From a virus: DNA of 64,000 nt. Under the pieces are notes generated by a model. The model saw only the letters and a list, made by a program, of their open reading frames with translations, was not told the DNA's origin and made no database searches. Below are positions 40,561 to 49,016 of this stretch, piece by piece. Location of the stretch: positions 1 through 64,000 of the IMG/VR virus record IMGVR_UViG_3300022925_002539; one strand, written 5' to 3'. A program made the translations under genes and the position numbers. How positions within the stretch are numbered: the first letter of the stretch is position 1; each line of letters opens with the position of its first letter.

Positions 40561-41094
40561 ATGCTTCCAGAATTAATATTTTTTACAGGTGTGCCAGGCA
40601 GTCGTTGGAGTGGTATTGCACAGGAGATCAAACAAGACCCAGCTTACGATACAACAGACAGAGCGCCACATAGAGTTTATACACACAATAAATTCTCAGG
40701 ACATCGAGATGCTTATTTTGGCACAGGCATGGAGTTTGATTGTAGTTTATTTGCAAGCAACCTATATGCACCTTTTTCAGGTACAGGTACTAAATTACTA
40801 ATGAGTCATGAGTGGCCATATTATTTTTCAGAAATACAATATCAATATCCAGATGCTTGGATACAACTAATATATAGAGCAGACCAACCTAGTATGGATT
40901 GGTGGTTACAAGCCGGAGGTTTTACAATTACATATCCTAACTATGAATGGTATGAAAATATAGATACTATGTGGGAAAGAATATGTGAACAAAATCAACT
41001 TATACTTGACTTTGCTCAGAAACATAAGTTACAATGGAAACAACATCATAAACACAGTGATATTTTCATTACTACATATAAAGGTAAACCATGA
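40561..41094 (+). CDS. P-loop sulfotransferase-like phage protein
   Basis: 177 residues. FFTGVPGSRWSGIA is a P-loop-like motif with a Trp in place of the usual Lys-Ser/Thr pair, resembling PAPS loops of sulfotransferases. SGHRDAYFGTGMEF follows. I recall this pattern in marine T4-like phages. It overlaps a methyltransferase by 4 nt. Sulfation or another transfer on surface glycans is possible but unproved. Confidence 0.45.
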   Translation: MLPELIFFTGVPGSRWSGIAQEIKQDPAYDTTDRAPHRVYTHNKFSGHRDAYFGTGMEFDCSLFASNLYAPFSGTGTKLLMSHEWPYYFSEIQYQYPDAWIQLIYRADQPSMDWWLQAGGFTITYPNYEWYENIDTMWERICEQNQLILDFAQKHKLQWKQHHKHSDIFITTYKGKP

Positions 41095-41774
41095 ATCATA
41101 AAATCCTTAACAAACTAGAACAGATGATACACGTATCACCTCAACTTCTACGAAATCCAAATACCATGCGTCAAGCAATACAGGCCACATTTAATGTAAC
41201 TGTAGAAGATGTTGAGTACGAAAACATTGGACAACTAGTAGATAGAATTGATGATAAAGTGTTGGGACATTATTTTGCCAATGTTTGGCAAGGAGAAATG
41301 TCAAAATACAAATACAGTGGTCCAGCACTAATAGATGAAATAAACAAACTGAAACCAAGACATGTTCTAGATATTGGATGTGGATACCATGAGTTCAAAG
41401 GCAAGATAGACAATATTATAGGGATTGATCCATATAATGATCGTGCTGATTTACAAATCAAACTATTAGATTACTATCCAGAAGAACGTTTTGATGCAAT
41501 ACTAGCACTAGGAAGTATAAATTTTGGTAGTACAGATAAAATATTTGCTGAGCTAGAACATGCAGTGAGTTTGTGCAATCCAGGTGCAGTACTATTCTTT
41601 AGAGCAAATCCAGGACTGCCACATGATAAAACAGAATCAAACTGGATTAGTTTTTATCCCTGGGACGCCAACTTTGTAGTAAATTGTGCTAATCAACTAG
41701 GTGTAGACATATTGGATCTACGTACAGACAGTCATAAAAATCGACTGTACTTCGTTTGGAGGACAAAACAGTAA
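41091..41774 (+). CDS. class I SAM-dependent methyltransferase
   Basis: 227 residues. Motif I is HVLDIGCGYHEF, followed by IIGIDPY as the ribose-binding acidic strand. FDAILALGSINFG and CNPGAVLFFRANPG are later Rossmann strands. The first 80 residues are a helical cap. The substrate is unknown; small-molecule or glycan methylation is typical for such type 11 enzymes. Overlaps both neighbours. Confidence 0.75.
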   Translation: MNHKILNKLEQMIHVSPQLLRNPNTMRQAIQATFNVTVEDVEYENIGQLVDRIDDKVLGHYFANVWQGEMSKYKYSGPALIDEINKLKPRHVLDIGCGYHEFKGKIDNIIGIDPYNDRADLQIKLLDYYPEERFDAILALGSINFGSTDKIFAELEHAVSLCNPGAVLFFRANPGLPHDKTESNWISFYPWDANFVVNCANQLGVDILDLRTDSHKNRLYFVWRTKQ

Positions 41775-42124
41775 TGAAGTGGGAAATATTCCAAAAGAAA
41801 TATACAAACGTAGGCTTATCCCCAGATGATAGACTATGGGAATATGATGCAGATGGATCACAAATTTATCAACTAAAATGTGGATTTGGGTTAAAAACAC
41901 TATGGGACGGTGGTCGTGCTTATTGGGAAAAAGATTTTGCACAAAAATGGAAAGATGCAAATGAACTATACTTTGCAGTAAAAGGACAACTTATACCTGA
42001 TAGTTGGAGCCAAAAAGACGTAGATAGAATGGTTGATAATTATACCGCAAGACTTTGGGGAAACTGTGAACGTTTACCTCGTACTTCAGAAAAGTTTGAA
42101 TCTGTCTGGAAAGAACATAAATAA
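41774..42124 (+). CDS. small protein, unknown
   Basis: 116 residues from ATG 41774 (TAATG overlap with the previous stop); an upstream in-frame ATG at 41756 is inside the methyltransferase. Trp- and Tyr-rich, acidic. The end overlaps the late-type element that precedes the transporter operon. No family recognised. Confidence 0.55.
   Translation: MKWEIFQKKYTNVGLSPDDRLWEYDADGSQIYQLKCGFGLKTLWDGGRAYWEKDFAQKWKDANELYFAVKGQLIPDSWSQKDVDRMVDNYTARLWGNCERLPRTSEKFESVWKEHK
42116..42123 (+). promoter_or_regulatory. late-type promoter element CATAAATA
   Basis: Seven of eight matches to TATAAATA; expected +1 about 42129, just before the first stem of the tctA leader. Confidence 0.5.
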
Positions 42125-42129
42125 AAACA

Positions 42130-42222
42130 TACTACAACTAACGCTCGAATGTAAAGAAGTTCAGTTGTAGACTCCCGGAAATTTTTAAGGCACATTCGCA
42201 TGTATGCGACTGTGGATTCTCT
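42130..42222 (+). promoter_or_regulatory. structured leader of the tctA operon
   Basis: CTACAACT (42132-42139) pairs with AGTTGTAG (42163-42170). CACA (42191-42194) and CGCAT (42197-42201) pair with ATGCG (42204-42208) and TGTG (42211-42214). No Shine-Dalgarno precedes the ATG at 42223. A riboswitch or RNA-level control is plausible; I recognise no known class. Confidence 0.5.
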
Positions 42223-43653
42223 ATGATTGAAATGATTACAGCTTTAATGGCTGGCGTACTATATGGATTACTAATAGGCATAATACCTAGTGCAGGTGCT
42301 ACTACAGGTTTGGTTGCACTGTTTGGTTTTATCAGTTACTTTGTTCATGAACCATATTTAGGTGTAGTATTCTTAATGGCAGTGGTTGCTGCTAGTACCA
42401 CAGGCGATAGTTTTACTTCAATATTGTTAGGAATACCAGGAGCAAACAGTGCCGCTGCTACTATGGTAGATGGCTTTCCACTTGCACAACAAGGCAGAGC
42501 AAGTTATGCAATCAGTGCCGCCGTTACCACTTCAACAGTAAATGGTTTAATTTGGGGTTGTTTAGTGTTCTTATTATTACCTTGGTATACAAACTTATTG
42601 ATGATTATTGGTGTACCTGAACTTTGGGCATTTACTGTACTTGCACTAGCAACAGTTGGATTTATAAGTACAAAATTTTGGTTCCGTAGTTTGTGTGCAA
42701 TTTGTATTGGTATATTTTTAGGCATGGTAGGAGTTAACCCAGAAACAAATGAGCCACGTTTTACTGGTAGTTGGTTTTATTTAGAAGATGGTATACAACT
42801 TATGCCAGTAGTTGCAGGACTATTTGCTATTCCAGAATTAATTAAAGGACTGTTCAATAGAACTAAGACTGCCACTATTGTAAAAAGCGAATTAACAGAA
42901 GGTGTCAAAGAATTTTGGCGTAATCGTTGGTTAGGACTACGAGGCGGTTTTATTGGTGCTTTTATAGGTTTACTGCCTGGACTAGGAGGTGCTATGGCAG
43001 ATTGGATGGCATACGGAAGTGCAGTCGCTAGTAATCCAAATGAACGTTTTGGTAACGGCAATATTAAAGGTGTTATAGGACCAGAAGGTGCTAATAATGC
43101 ACAGAAAGCAACAAGTATGATTCCAACAGTTTTATTTGGTATACCAGGTGCACCGTTTGCGGCAGTTTTAATGAGTTTGTTTATGTATCTAAATTTTGAA
43201 TTAGGCACACCAGATTTAGCCTACGACACAGAATTTTTTACAAGTATGACATTTGGCTTTTTAAGTGCAACAGTTATAGTTGCAATATTGTGTATATTTT
43301 TAATAAAGCCAATTAGTTATATTACCAGTGTCCCTTACAAATATTATTTTCCTATTTTACTAGCAGTAATTGTATGGAGTAGTATGCAGTATACAGGAGG
43401 CTGGGAAGATTTTGTAATGTTAGCTGTATTTTCCTGCATAGGATTTGTTTGCAGACATTACAAATTTAGTAGACCTGCTCTACTAATAGGATTTATATTA
43501 TCCGAAAAAATAGAAAAACTTTCCATACAGATGTTTGCTTTGTATGACATTGAAAGTTTAATTACAAGACCGATATTTATGGTATTAGTTATTTTTATTA
43601 TAGGTATCTTTGCATATAGTTTTATAAAGAAAGGAAAAATCGATTATGCGTAA
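42223..43653 (+). CDS. tctA: tripartite tricarboxylate transporter TctA subunit
   Basis: 476 residues, about twelve hydrophobic segments. The two inverted-repeat signatures of TctA are readable: IPSAGATTGLVALFGF with GDSFTSILLGIPGANSAAATMVDGFPLA, and LLPGLGGAMADWMAYG with MIPTVLFGIPGAPFAAVL. The length is only slightly short of cellular TctA (about 500). It forms the membrane channel for carboxylates delivered by TctC. The overlap with tctC (8 nt) and the shared leader make it an operon. An auxiliary uptake system in a phage is uncommon. Confidence 0.92.
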   Translation: MIEMITALMAGVLYGLLIGIIPSAGATTGLVALFGFISYFVHEPYLGVVFLMAVVAASTTGDSFTSILLGIPGANSAAATMVDGFPLAQQGRASYAISAAVTTSTVNGLIWGCLVFLLLPWYTNLLMIIGVPELWAFTVLALATVGFISTKFWFRSLCAICIGIFLGMVGVNPETNEPRFTGSWFYLEDGIQLMPVVAGLFAIPELIKGLFNRTKTATIVKSELTEGVKEFWRNRWLGLRGGFIGAFIGLLPGLGGAMADWMAYGSAVASNPNERFGNGNIKGVIGPEGANNAQKATSMIPTVLFGIPGAPFAAVLMSLFMYLNFELGTPDLAYDTEFFTSMTFGFLSATVIVAILCIFLIKPISYITSVPYKYYFPILLAVIVWSSMQYTGGWEDFVMLAVFSCIGFVCRHYKFSRPALLIGFILSEKIEKLSIQMFALYDIESLITRPIFMVLVIFIIGIFAYSFIKKGKIDYA

Positions 43654-44707
43654 ATTTTTAATTGCATTATTTTTAATGCTTAGTACACCAGCACTTGCTG
43701 ATTATACAATGATAGTACCACAAAAGCCAGGAGGAGGTACAAGTGTGTGGGCACAGATCGTGGCTACAGAAATGGAAAAATATTTAGATGAAAAGATTGT
43801 TATCAAACACATTAGAGGTGCTAGAGACATTCCTGGATTCAACAAGTTTCACAATGAACTCCAAAATGATCCAAAAACAATAATGGTATCTCATGGTGGT
43901 AATGGTGTAAGTTTCTTAAACGAAAAGGTAGATTACAACTATGCCGACTATGAAAGTGTAGGATTAATGAATCTAAATATTATTGTTGCATCACGTAAGG
44001 ATCATAATCCATACGGTGGAAAGAAAACTGCTTTTGCTGCTGGTAGTGGAATGATTCCAGAAGGCATTGCAATGACATTACTAAAGTGTGGAGCAGGACT
44101 TACTACAGAACAATACATTGACTGTTTCAAACGTAAAGTAAACTGGGTAAAAGGTATGTCAGGTGGCGAAAGACGTTTAGCATTTAAACGTGGCGAACTA
44201 GACGGTACTAGAGAAAATCCAGCTGCTTTTAAAAAACATGTTCAACCTACTATTGAACAAGGCGTTGCAGGATTATGGTTTCACCATGGGATACTACAAG
44301 CAGATGGTTCACATGCTGATGATCCAAATTATCCAGGATATCAAATGGAGCAATTATTCTATGCAGCAAATAGAACAAAACCAGAAGGTGATTTATATGC
44401 CGCCTATAAACTTGTAAAAAGTTTCCGTGATGGTATGCAAAAAGCACTATGGGTTGGAAAAGGAAATCCAAATAAAGCGAAACTAATCGCAGCATTAAAA
44501 CAAGTTGCTACAAATCCTGAAAGTGTCAGTGCAGTAGAAAAGAAAGTTGGCAAGTATCAATGGCTAATTGGCAATGCCGGTGATGCTCATAGAGATACAC
44601 TGATGAAACTTATTACACCTGAAGCATTAAGTACACTTGTGAAGTTTAATAACGAAGCATTTGGAATTAAAGCTGTGTATAAGGATACATTACTTGCCCA
44701 AAAATAA
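43646..44707 (+). CDS. tctC: TctC-like periplasmic binding protein
   Basis: 353 residues with a signal peptide (MRKFLIALFLMLSTPALA). IVPQKPGGGTSVWAQIVATEMEKY is the TctC/Bug-family entry motif (the P-x-x-GGG-x-D/T loop). YADYESVGLM follows as the usual second domain crossing. The family binds tricarboxylates, dicarboxylates or other acids for TctAB. It sits immediately after tctA. Ligand not readable. Confidence 0.85.
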   Translation: MRKFLIALFLMLSTPALADYTMIVPQKPGGGTSVWAQIVATEMEKYLDEKIVIKHIRGARDIPGFNKFHNELQNDPKTIMVSHGGNGVSFLNEKVDYNYADYESVGLMNLNIIVASRKDHNPYGGKKTAFAAGSGMIPEGIAMTLLKCGAGLTTEQYIDCFKRKVNWVKGMSGGERRLAFKRGELDGTRENPAAFKKHVQPTIEQGVAGLWFHHGILQADGSHADDPNYPGYQMEQLFYAANRTKPEGDLYAAYKLVKSFRDGMQKALWVGKGNPNKAKLIAALKQVATNPESVSAVEKKVGKYQWLIGNAGDAHRDTLMKLITPEALSTLVKFNNEAFGIKAVYKDTLLAQK

Positions 44708-44933
44708 TAGTGGCATCGTAGTTTACGTTAAATATGCGAGTGCAGTGGTCATACTTATTGCTATGATACTGCATGTCGCAGGCGTAACTCCATGGAATAG
44801 CATACTGCAAATGATAGGTGCTAGTGGGTGGATTTATGTTGGTTTTAAATGGAATGAACGTGCAATTATTCTTAACTTTTTACCACAGTTTGCGATAATA
44901 GTTCCTATGTTAATTTGGATGTACTTATTATGA
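44694..44933 (+). CDS. small membrane protein, possible TctB analogue
   Basis: 79 residues from TTG 44694, chosen because AAGGA lies 8 nt upstream. Three hydrophobic segments (KYASAVVILIAMILHVAG, NSILQMIGASGWIYVGF, ILNFLPQFAIIVPMLIWMY). It resembles DUF6552-type phage proteins in the FKWNERAIIL segment. The canonical TctB subunit (about 150 residues, four helices) is missing from this operon, so this may replace it (inference). It overlaps the next gene by 4 nt. Confidence 0.5.
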   Translation: MPKNNSGIVVYVKYASAVVILIAMILHVAGVTPWNSILQMIGASGWIYVGFKWNERAIILNFLPQFAIIVPMLIWMYLL

Positions 44934-45667
44934 GAAAATTTGTAAACAAAAAACTTGATGATCCTAACGACTATGCCAGTAGTTGGGATTGGACTGTTGC
45001 ACATAGTGATTACCATTTTGATGACACTATACAAGACCAACCAGGTGATTGGTTTGAAGTGATTGGTAGATTCGAAGGAGATTGGAAAGCGGAACGTGAT
45101 AGACTTGTCAAAGCAACACATCCTGTAAACTGGTCAACACGTAAACATTTTGCACAAAAGAAAAAAGATCCTGAAATGCTTACTCAGGAAGAATATGATA
45201 TTGCTCAAGCAGGCGGGGATCCAAAAGGATTAATTCTTACTAACAAAAATAGTTTTTCAGATTGGTCAGATTATCCAACATTATATAAAATGATGGATTA
45301 CTTTAAACTTACAAGTGATGGTGTTAGTTTAGTAAAGTGGCAAGCACATATACAAATGACTGGACAAATGTTTAACAAGCACATTGATAAATTATGGGAC
45401 AGATGTCCAGACGATCCAGAACGTGTAGTACGAATAACTATTATGTTAGATGACTGGCAACCTGGACATTTTTATATGTACGGAAACTGTATGTACGATC
45501 GATGGCGTGCCGGAGAGGTACATGTATTTGATTGGAGTAATGTTCCACATTGTACTGCTAATGCTAGTAGTCATCCACGAGCAGTATTACAAATGACTGG
45601 ACTAAAGACAGATCGTACAAGAGAAATTCTAGATAATGCAAACAAGGATAATATCTTTAAAATATGA
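44930..45667 (+). CDS. 2OG-Fe(II) oxygenase, Asp/Asn hydroxylase-like
   Basis: 245 residues from ATG 44930 (ATGA overlap). H151-I-D153 in KHIDKLW, H207 in NVPHCTAN and R217 in HPRAVLQ form the iron and 2-oxoglutarate site with normal spacing. WQAHIQMTGQMFNKH and EVHVFDWSNVPH recall aspartyl/asparaginyl hydroxylases. Substrate unknown. Second of three such enzymes in the window. Confidence 0.7.
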   Translation: MRKFVNKKLDDPNDYASSWDWTVAHSDYHFDDTIQDQPGDWFEVIGRFEGDWKAERDRLVKATHPVNWSTRKHFAQKKKDPEMLTQEEYDIAQAGGDPKGLILTNKNSFSDWSDYPTLYKMMDYFKLTSDGVSLVKWQAHIQMTGQMFNKHIDKLWDRCPDDPERVVRITIMLDDWQPGHFYMYGNCMYDRWRAGEVHVFDWSNVPHCTANASSHPRAVLQMTGLKTDRTREILDNANKDNIFKI

Positions 45668-46350
45668 CAGTATTAATAGCAGGCGGAGATAGTTTTACAT
45701 ATGGTAGTGAACTACCAAGCCAAGAACATACCTGGGCAAATTTACTAGCAAAACGAAAAGGTTGGAATATTTGTAATACTGCAAAACCTGGTTACTCTAA
45801 TAGTGCTATTAGACGTAATGTCATGAATGCAGTAAATCAATATAAAGACTTAGATATTTATGTAGCAGTTATGTGGAGTTTTCCTAATCGTTATGAGTTT
45901 AGATTTGCATACGATACAGGACAACGTGAAAGTCCTTGGTATAGTATTAATCCTTTTACACCTCCAACATTTACAAATCAAACACATACAGATAATGCAG
46001 ACTCTAAAGGTATTACAGAATTTGTAGGCAATTATGTCAAAAATATAGCAATTGACCCATATTGGGAAATATATAATAGCTGGTGTGAAATTGTTATGTT
46101 ACAAAATTATCTTATCAAACATAACATCAGATATGTTTTTATGACAGTAGATCATACAATTTTTAAGTCGCAATTAGTATTAGACACAACACTTAAAACA
46201 CTTATTGCTGATATAGATATGTCAAAATTTATTGACCAGGAAGGAATGTTTACCTGGGCAAAACGTACAAAACAGGAGTTTTATACAACTCATCCTAAAG
46301 AGTCTGCACATATAGAATGGATAAATATGTTATATGATAGGATTGTGTAA
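45664..46350 (+). CDS. SGNH/GDSL-like hydrolase
   Basis: 228 residues. Block I is IAGGDSFTYGSELP with Ser10 as nucleophile. NTAKPGYSNSAIRRN gives the Gly/Asn blocks. The C-terminal THPKESAHIEW holds a histidine like the family HxxH/P end. Clearest of the three SGNH-like genes here. Overlaps both neighbours by 1-4 nt. Target ester unknown. Confidence 0.65.
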   Translation: MTVLIAGGDSFTYGSELPSQEHTWANLLAKRKGWNICNTAKPGYSNSAIRRNVMNAVNQYKDLDIYVAVMWSFPNRYEFRFAYDTGQRESPWYSINPFTPPTFTNQTHTDNADSKGITEFVGNYVKNIAIDPYWEIYNSWCEIVMLQNYLIKHNIRYVFMTVDHTIFKSQLVLDTTLKTLIADIDMSKFIDQEGMFTWAKRTKQEFYTTHPKESAHIEWINMLYDRIV

Positions 46351-46877
46351 TGGATATAGTTGATATTATCAAAAATACTAAAAGTATTTACATGAGTGAG
46401 AGCAGTCTAGAAACTATGATGGACATTGAACGTGTTGTAGATAGTTTAGACATATATGCTTTTAAAAATTGGAAAAAAGGTGAACTAGTAGAAGGCCCTA
46501 TACGTAAGAAGCATTGGGTTGAAGCAACCTTTATGTGGCCTAAGAAACTTATGCCAGATCCTGACGGGGCAAAACGTTTGCTTGGGTACAATGCAAAAGT
46601 TACATACAGAGAAAGTACAGTTGCTACACCAGTTAAAGTAGAAGATTACAGTGACTTTAGACCTGGAACTAAGAAGCCTAAGTTACGTGAAGATCCAGTT
46701 TGGCTAGTAAATATTAAATTACCTATTGAACTTATAAAAGAATTTCGTGATGGATATATGGACATTGAAGGTAAAGAAATAGACGTTTCTGAAATTGATG
46801 ATGCATATGAAGAAGGCTTAGATCAAGCAGAACTAACAAACTTGAATAAAGACAAGGATGAATTTGATGCCACTTGA
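46350..46877 (+). CDS. conserved T4-like marine phage protein
   Basis: 175 residues. FKNWKKGELVEGPIRKKHWV and FMWPKKLMPDPDGAKRLLGY are patterns I associate with a conserved hypothetical of marine T4-like phages. A long acidic C-terminus follows (EIDDAYEEGLDQAEL). Function unknown; position before another such gene and the lysozyme suggests a late role. Confidence 0.65.
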   Translation: MDIVDIIKNTKSIYMSESSLETMMDIERVVDSLDIYAFKNWKKGELVEGPIRKKHWVEATFMWPKKLMPDPDGAKRLLGYNAKVTYRESTVATPVKVEDYSDFRPGTKKPKLREDPVWLVNIKLPIELIKEFRDGYMDIEGKEIDVSEIDDAYEEGLDQAELTNLNKDKDEFDAT

Positions 46878-47397
46878 TGAACAGGATTTAGAAGGTCGTA
46901 TTGAGGAAACTGTACACTTTGATGAATACAAGCCTAAGATGGGAACTGATGATGCAATTATAGTTGCAACATTCAAAGTGTTTGGTAAACAACCTGCAAT
47001 GGATCTTGAAAGTTTTATTGAAAAAGGATATGACTGGGTAATAGATGCAGAAACTAGTGCTGGTGAAATAAGCGAAGGCAAGTATATTGTATTCGTTGAA
47101 GCAGAACGTAGAACACATTATCCTGCAAAGTTTATGGGTCTAATTGAAGATCTTAAAAATATTACAGATGTAGAAAACTGGCAGTTTATGTATTTTGATA
47201 GACCTGAAAGTAGAAAAAATGCAACACTTCCTCTAACACAAACACAGTTGGCATCATCTATTCCACTTAGTCCTAAAAAATATAGAGATGCTAAACGTGC
47301 AGTAGCAACAATGGAAAGTATTCTAAACAGTGCAAGAGTGCCAAGAAGCAAAGGCGATATAGAACAATTCAAACCTTACCAACCAAAAGAGAGATAG
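46867..47397 (+). CDS. conserved T4-like marine phage protein
   Basis: 176 residues from ATG 46867, chosen since AAGG lies about 9 nt upstream; an ATG three codons earlier is possible. LDEQDLEGRIEETVHFDEYK and FIEKGYDWVIDAETSAGE are characteristic of a conserved, uncharacterised marine myophage protein. Its last part (RDAKRAVATMESILN) is helical. It pairs with the preceding gene (11-nt overlap). Confidence 0.65.
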   Translation: MPLDEQDLEGRIEETVHFDEYKPKMGTDDAIIVATFKVFGKQPAMDLESFIEKGYDWVIDAETSAGEISEGKYIVFVEAERRTHYPAKFMGLIEDLKNITDVENWQFMYFDRPESRKNATLPLTQTQLASSIPLSPKKYRDAKRAVATMESILNSARVPRSKGDIEQFKPYQPKER

Positions 47398-47400
47398 TCA

Positions 47401-47925
47401 ATGCAAGAAAATTACGATAAATGTATAGAAACAATACTACATCATGAAGGTGGATATGTAAATCATCCAAGCGATCCAGGTGGTGAAACTAACTTAGGTG
47501 TTACACTAAAAGTTTATGAAGCATGGTGTGCTGAACAAGATATAGAACAAAAAGATATGCGTGATCTTATTGTTGAAGATGTTGCACCAATTTACAAAAA
47601 GAACTATTGGGATAGAGTGAAAGGTGATCAATTACCAGCAGGATTAGATTTATGTGTTTTTGATTTTGGTGTTAATGCAGGTACAGGACGTAGTGCAAAA
47701 TACTTACAAACAATGATTGGTACAGTTGCAGACGGAGGCATTGGTCCAAACACACTTAAAAAATTAGATGAATATATAGAAGAAAACGGATTAACAGATA
47801 CCATAACAAATTTTCAACAAGCAAGACAGGAATACTATGAAAGTCTTAGCACATTTGAAACATTTGGCAGAGGATGGACTCGACGAGTAGATGAAACTAC
47901 AGAACTAGCACTTAACATGATTTAG
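47401..47925 (+). CDS. endolysin, GH108 muramidase
   Basis: 174 residues. TILHHEGGYVNHPSDPGGETNLG starts with the EGGY motif whose Glu16 is the catalytic acid of glycosyl hydrolase family 108, N-acetylmuramidases. FDFGVNAGTGRSAKYLQ and a peptidoglycan-binding region (GGIGPNTLKKLDEY) follow. There is no signal peptide, so it needs a holin. It opens the lysis cassette that continues to 49266. Confidence 0.9.
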   Translation: MQENYDKCIETILHHEGGYVNHPSDPGGETNLGVTLKVYEAWCAEQDIEQKDMRDLIVEDVAPIYKKNYWDRVKGDQLPAGLDLCVFDFGVNAGTGRSAKYLQTMIGTVADGGIGPNTLKKLDEYIEENGLTDTITNFQQARQEYYESLSTFETFGRGWTRRVDETTELALNMI

Positions 47926-47935
47926 GAGAAAAAAG

Positions 47936-48184
47936 TTGGGATTCGCATTCGATACACCAGTAGACCCATACAGTGAAGCAATGTCAGAAAGTGATATTGA
48001 TACATGGTGGGCAAGTAAAGATAGAACAATGGCACATGGGTGGGATGACGCACACGGATATATTATGCGTGATGTTAGCAGTCGTATTCCTAAAGGCCAC
48101 ACTATTAAACACGGCATTAATGATGCAGGTAACAAATATTACTTAACAATAAGTGGTCCTAATATAAACAAAAGTTGGACATAA
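47936..48184 (+). CDS. small protein in lysis cassette
   Basis: 82 residues from TTG 47936, supported by AGGAGA 7 nt upstream. Trp-rich (WWASKDRTMAHGWDDAHGY), no membrane segment. No family recognised. Confidence 0.6.
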   Translation: MGFAFDTPVDPYSEAMSESDIDTWWASKDRTMAHGWDDAHGYIMRDVSSRIPKGHTIKHGINDAGNKYYLTISGPNINKSWT

Positions 48185-48185
48185 T

Positions 48186-48359
48186 TTGACAGTAGAAAAT
48201 TACAAATCAACAAGTTGTGTAGTTTGTGGACATTATAGTCATTGCGGACAACCGCTATGGCTAGAAAATAAAGGCTATCCACAAGATGGCAATAACTTCT
48301 ACAAGGCTTGCGAAAGTTGTAGTTGTGAAAAATGTAATAAAGGAGATTCAGATGATTAA
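48186..48359 (+). CDS. Cys-rich putative zinc-binding protein
   Basis: 57 residues from TTG 48186. Seven cysteines in CVVCGHYSHC and ACESCSCEKC give two metal-binding knuckles. It overlaps the next ATG by 8 nt. There is little ribosome-site support, so the start is uncertain. Confidence 0.5.
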   Translation: MTVENYKSTSCVVCGHYSHCGQPLWLENKGYPQDGNNFYKACESCSCEKCNKGDSDD

Positions 48360-48516
48360 GAAATTTATTACAAGTAGATTAGAAGAAAGAACAACCTGGG
48401 ACGGTGCTATGCTAATAGGCTTAGGTCTAATAGTTTTAATTGCAGGTCCGTTTGCAAAACTTGCAGCTTACATCGCAATAGGTTATGGTGCTTGGACAAT
48501 TTACAAGAGTGAATAA
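48352..48516 (+). CDS. small membrane protein, candidate holin
   Basis: 54 residues from ATG 48352, chosen for AAGGAG 7 nt upstream. The N-terminal half is polar and basic; the C-terminal half is hydrophobic (MLIGLGLIVLIAGPFAKLAA, YIAIGYGAWTIY), one or two membrane helices. Between endolysin and spanins, a holin or antiholin role is likely but not shown. Confidence 0.6.
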   Translation: MIKKFITSRLEERTTWDGAMLIGLGLIVLIAGPFAKLAAYIAIGYGAWTIYKSE

Positions 48517-49016
48517 TGGCTAGACTGTATCTTGTTTTATTACTTTTAGGTGTACTAGGAGGCGTTGGTTACGGCGCCTACGGGTACTATACAAGTACAC
48601 AACAAAGAATACAAACTCTATCTGAAAATAATGCTAAACTAGAAGTAGCAATTGAACAAAGTGAAAAAAGTGTAAATTTATTAAAAAGTGAAGCAGCAAA
48701 GAATGCAGAGCTTAGTAAAAATTTACAAGTACAATTACAAAAAGCAGAAGCATATGGAGACGATCTAAGAAATAGATTAAGGAAACTTGATCTACTAGCA
48801 GATGCTATTTCAAATGCTAAAAATTTAGAAGGACGTATGAATGGTGCAACAGCTAAACTGTGGCGTGAAATCATGGGCGAAACTGGCAACAATACTGGCA
48901 GTACTAGCGATCTTCCTTTCTGGTTGCAGCGGTCTAAAACCGGAACCGGAAGTGAAGGTAGTGACACAAGTACAAAAAGTGACAGTACCGATAGTAGCCA
49001 GACCAAAGCCGATTAA
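48516..49016 (+). CDS. i-spanin (Rz-like)
   Basis: 166 residues. An N-terminal membrane anchor (LYLVLLLLGVLGGVGYGAYGYY) is followed by a periplasmic coiled coil (SENNAKLEVAIEQSEKSVNL onward) and a Ser/Thr-rich tail. This is the inner-membrane spanin layout. The o-spanin gene starts inside it in another reading frame, as in lambda Rz/Rz1. Spanins disrupt the outer membrane after the endolysin acts. Confidence 0.75.
   Translation: MARLYLVLLLLGVLGGVGYGAYGYYTSTQQRIQTLSENNAKLEVAIEQSEKSVNLLKSEAAKNAELSKNLQVQLQKAEAYGDDLRNRLRKLDLLADAISNAKNLEGRMNGATAKLWREIMGETGNNTGSTSDLPFWLQRSKTGTGSEGSDTSTKSDSTDSSQTKAD

Noticed and set aside
42223-44933. Host chromosomal fragment joined by mis-assembly at the TctA/TctC genes
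   Set aside because: Codon use, spacing, overlaps and promoter type match the neighbouring phage genes on both sides, so integration in the phage is the better reading, though read-level checks are not possible here.
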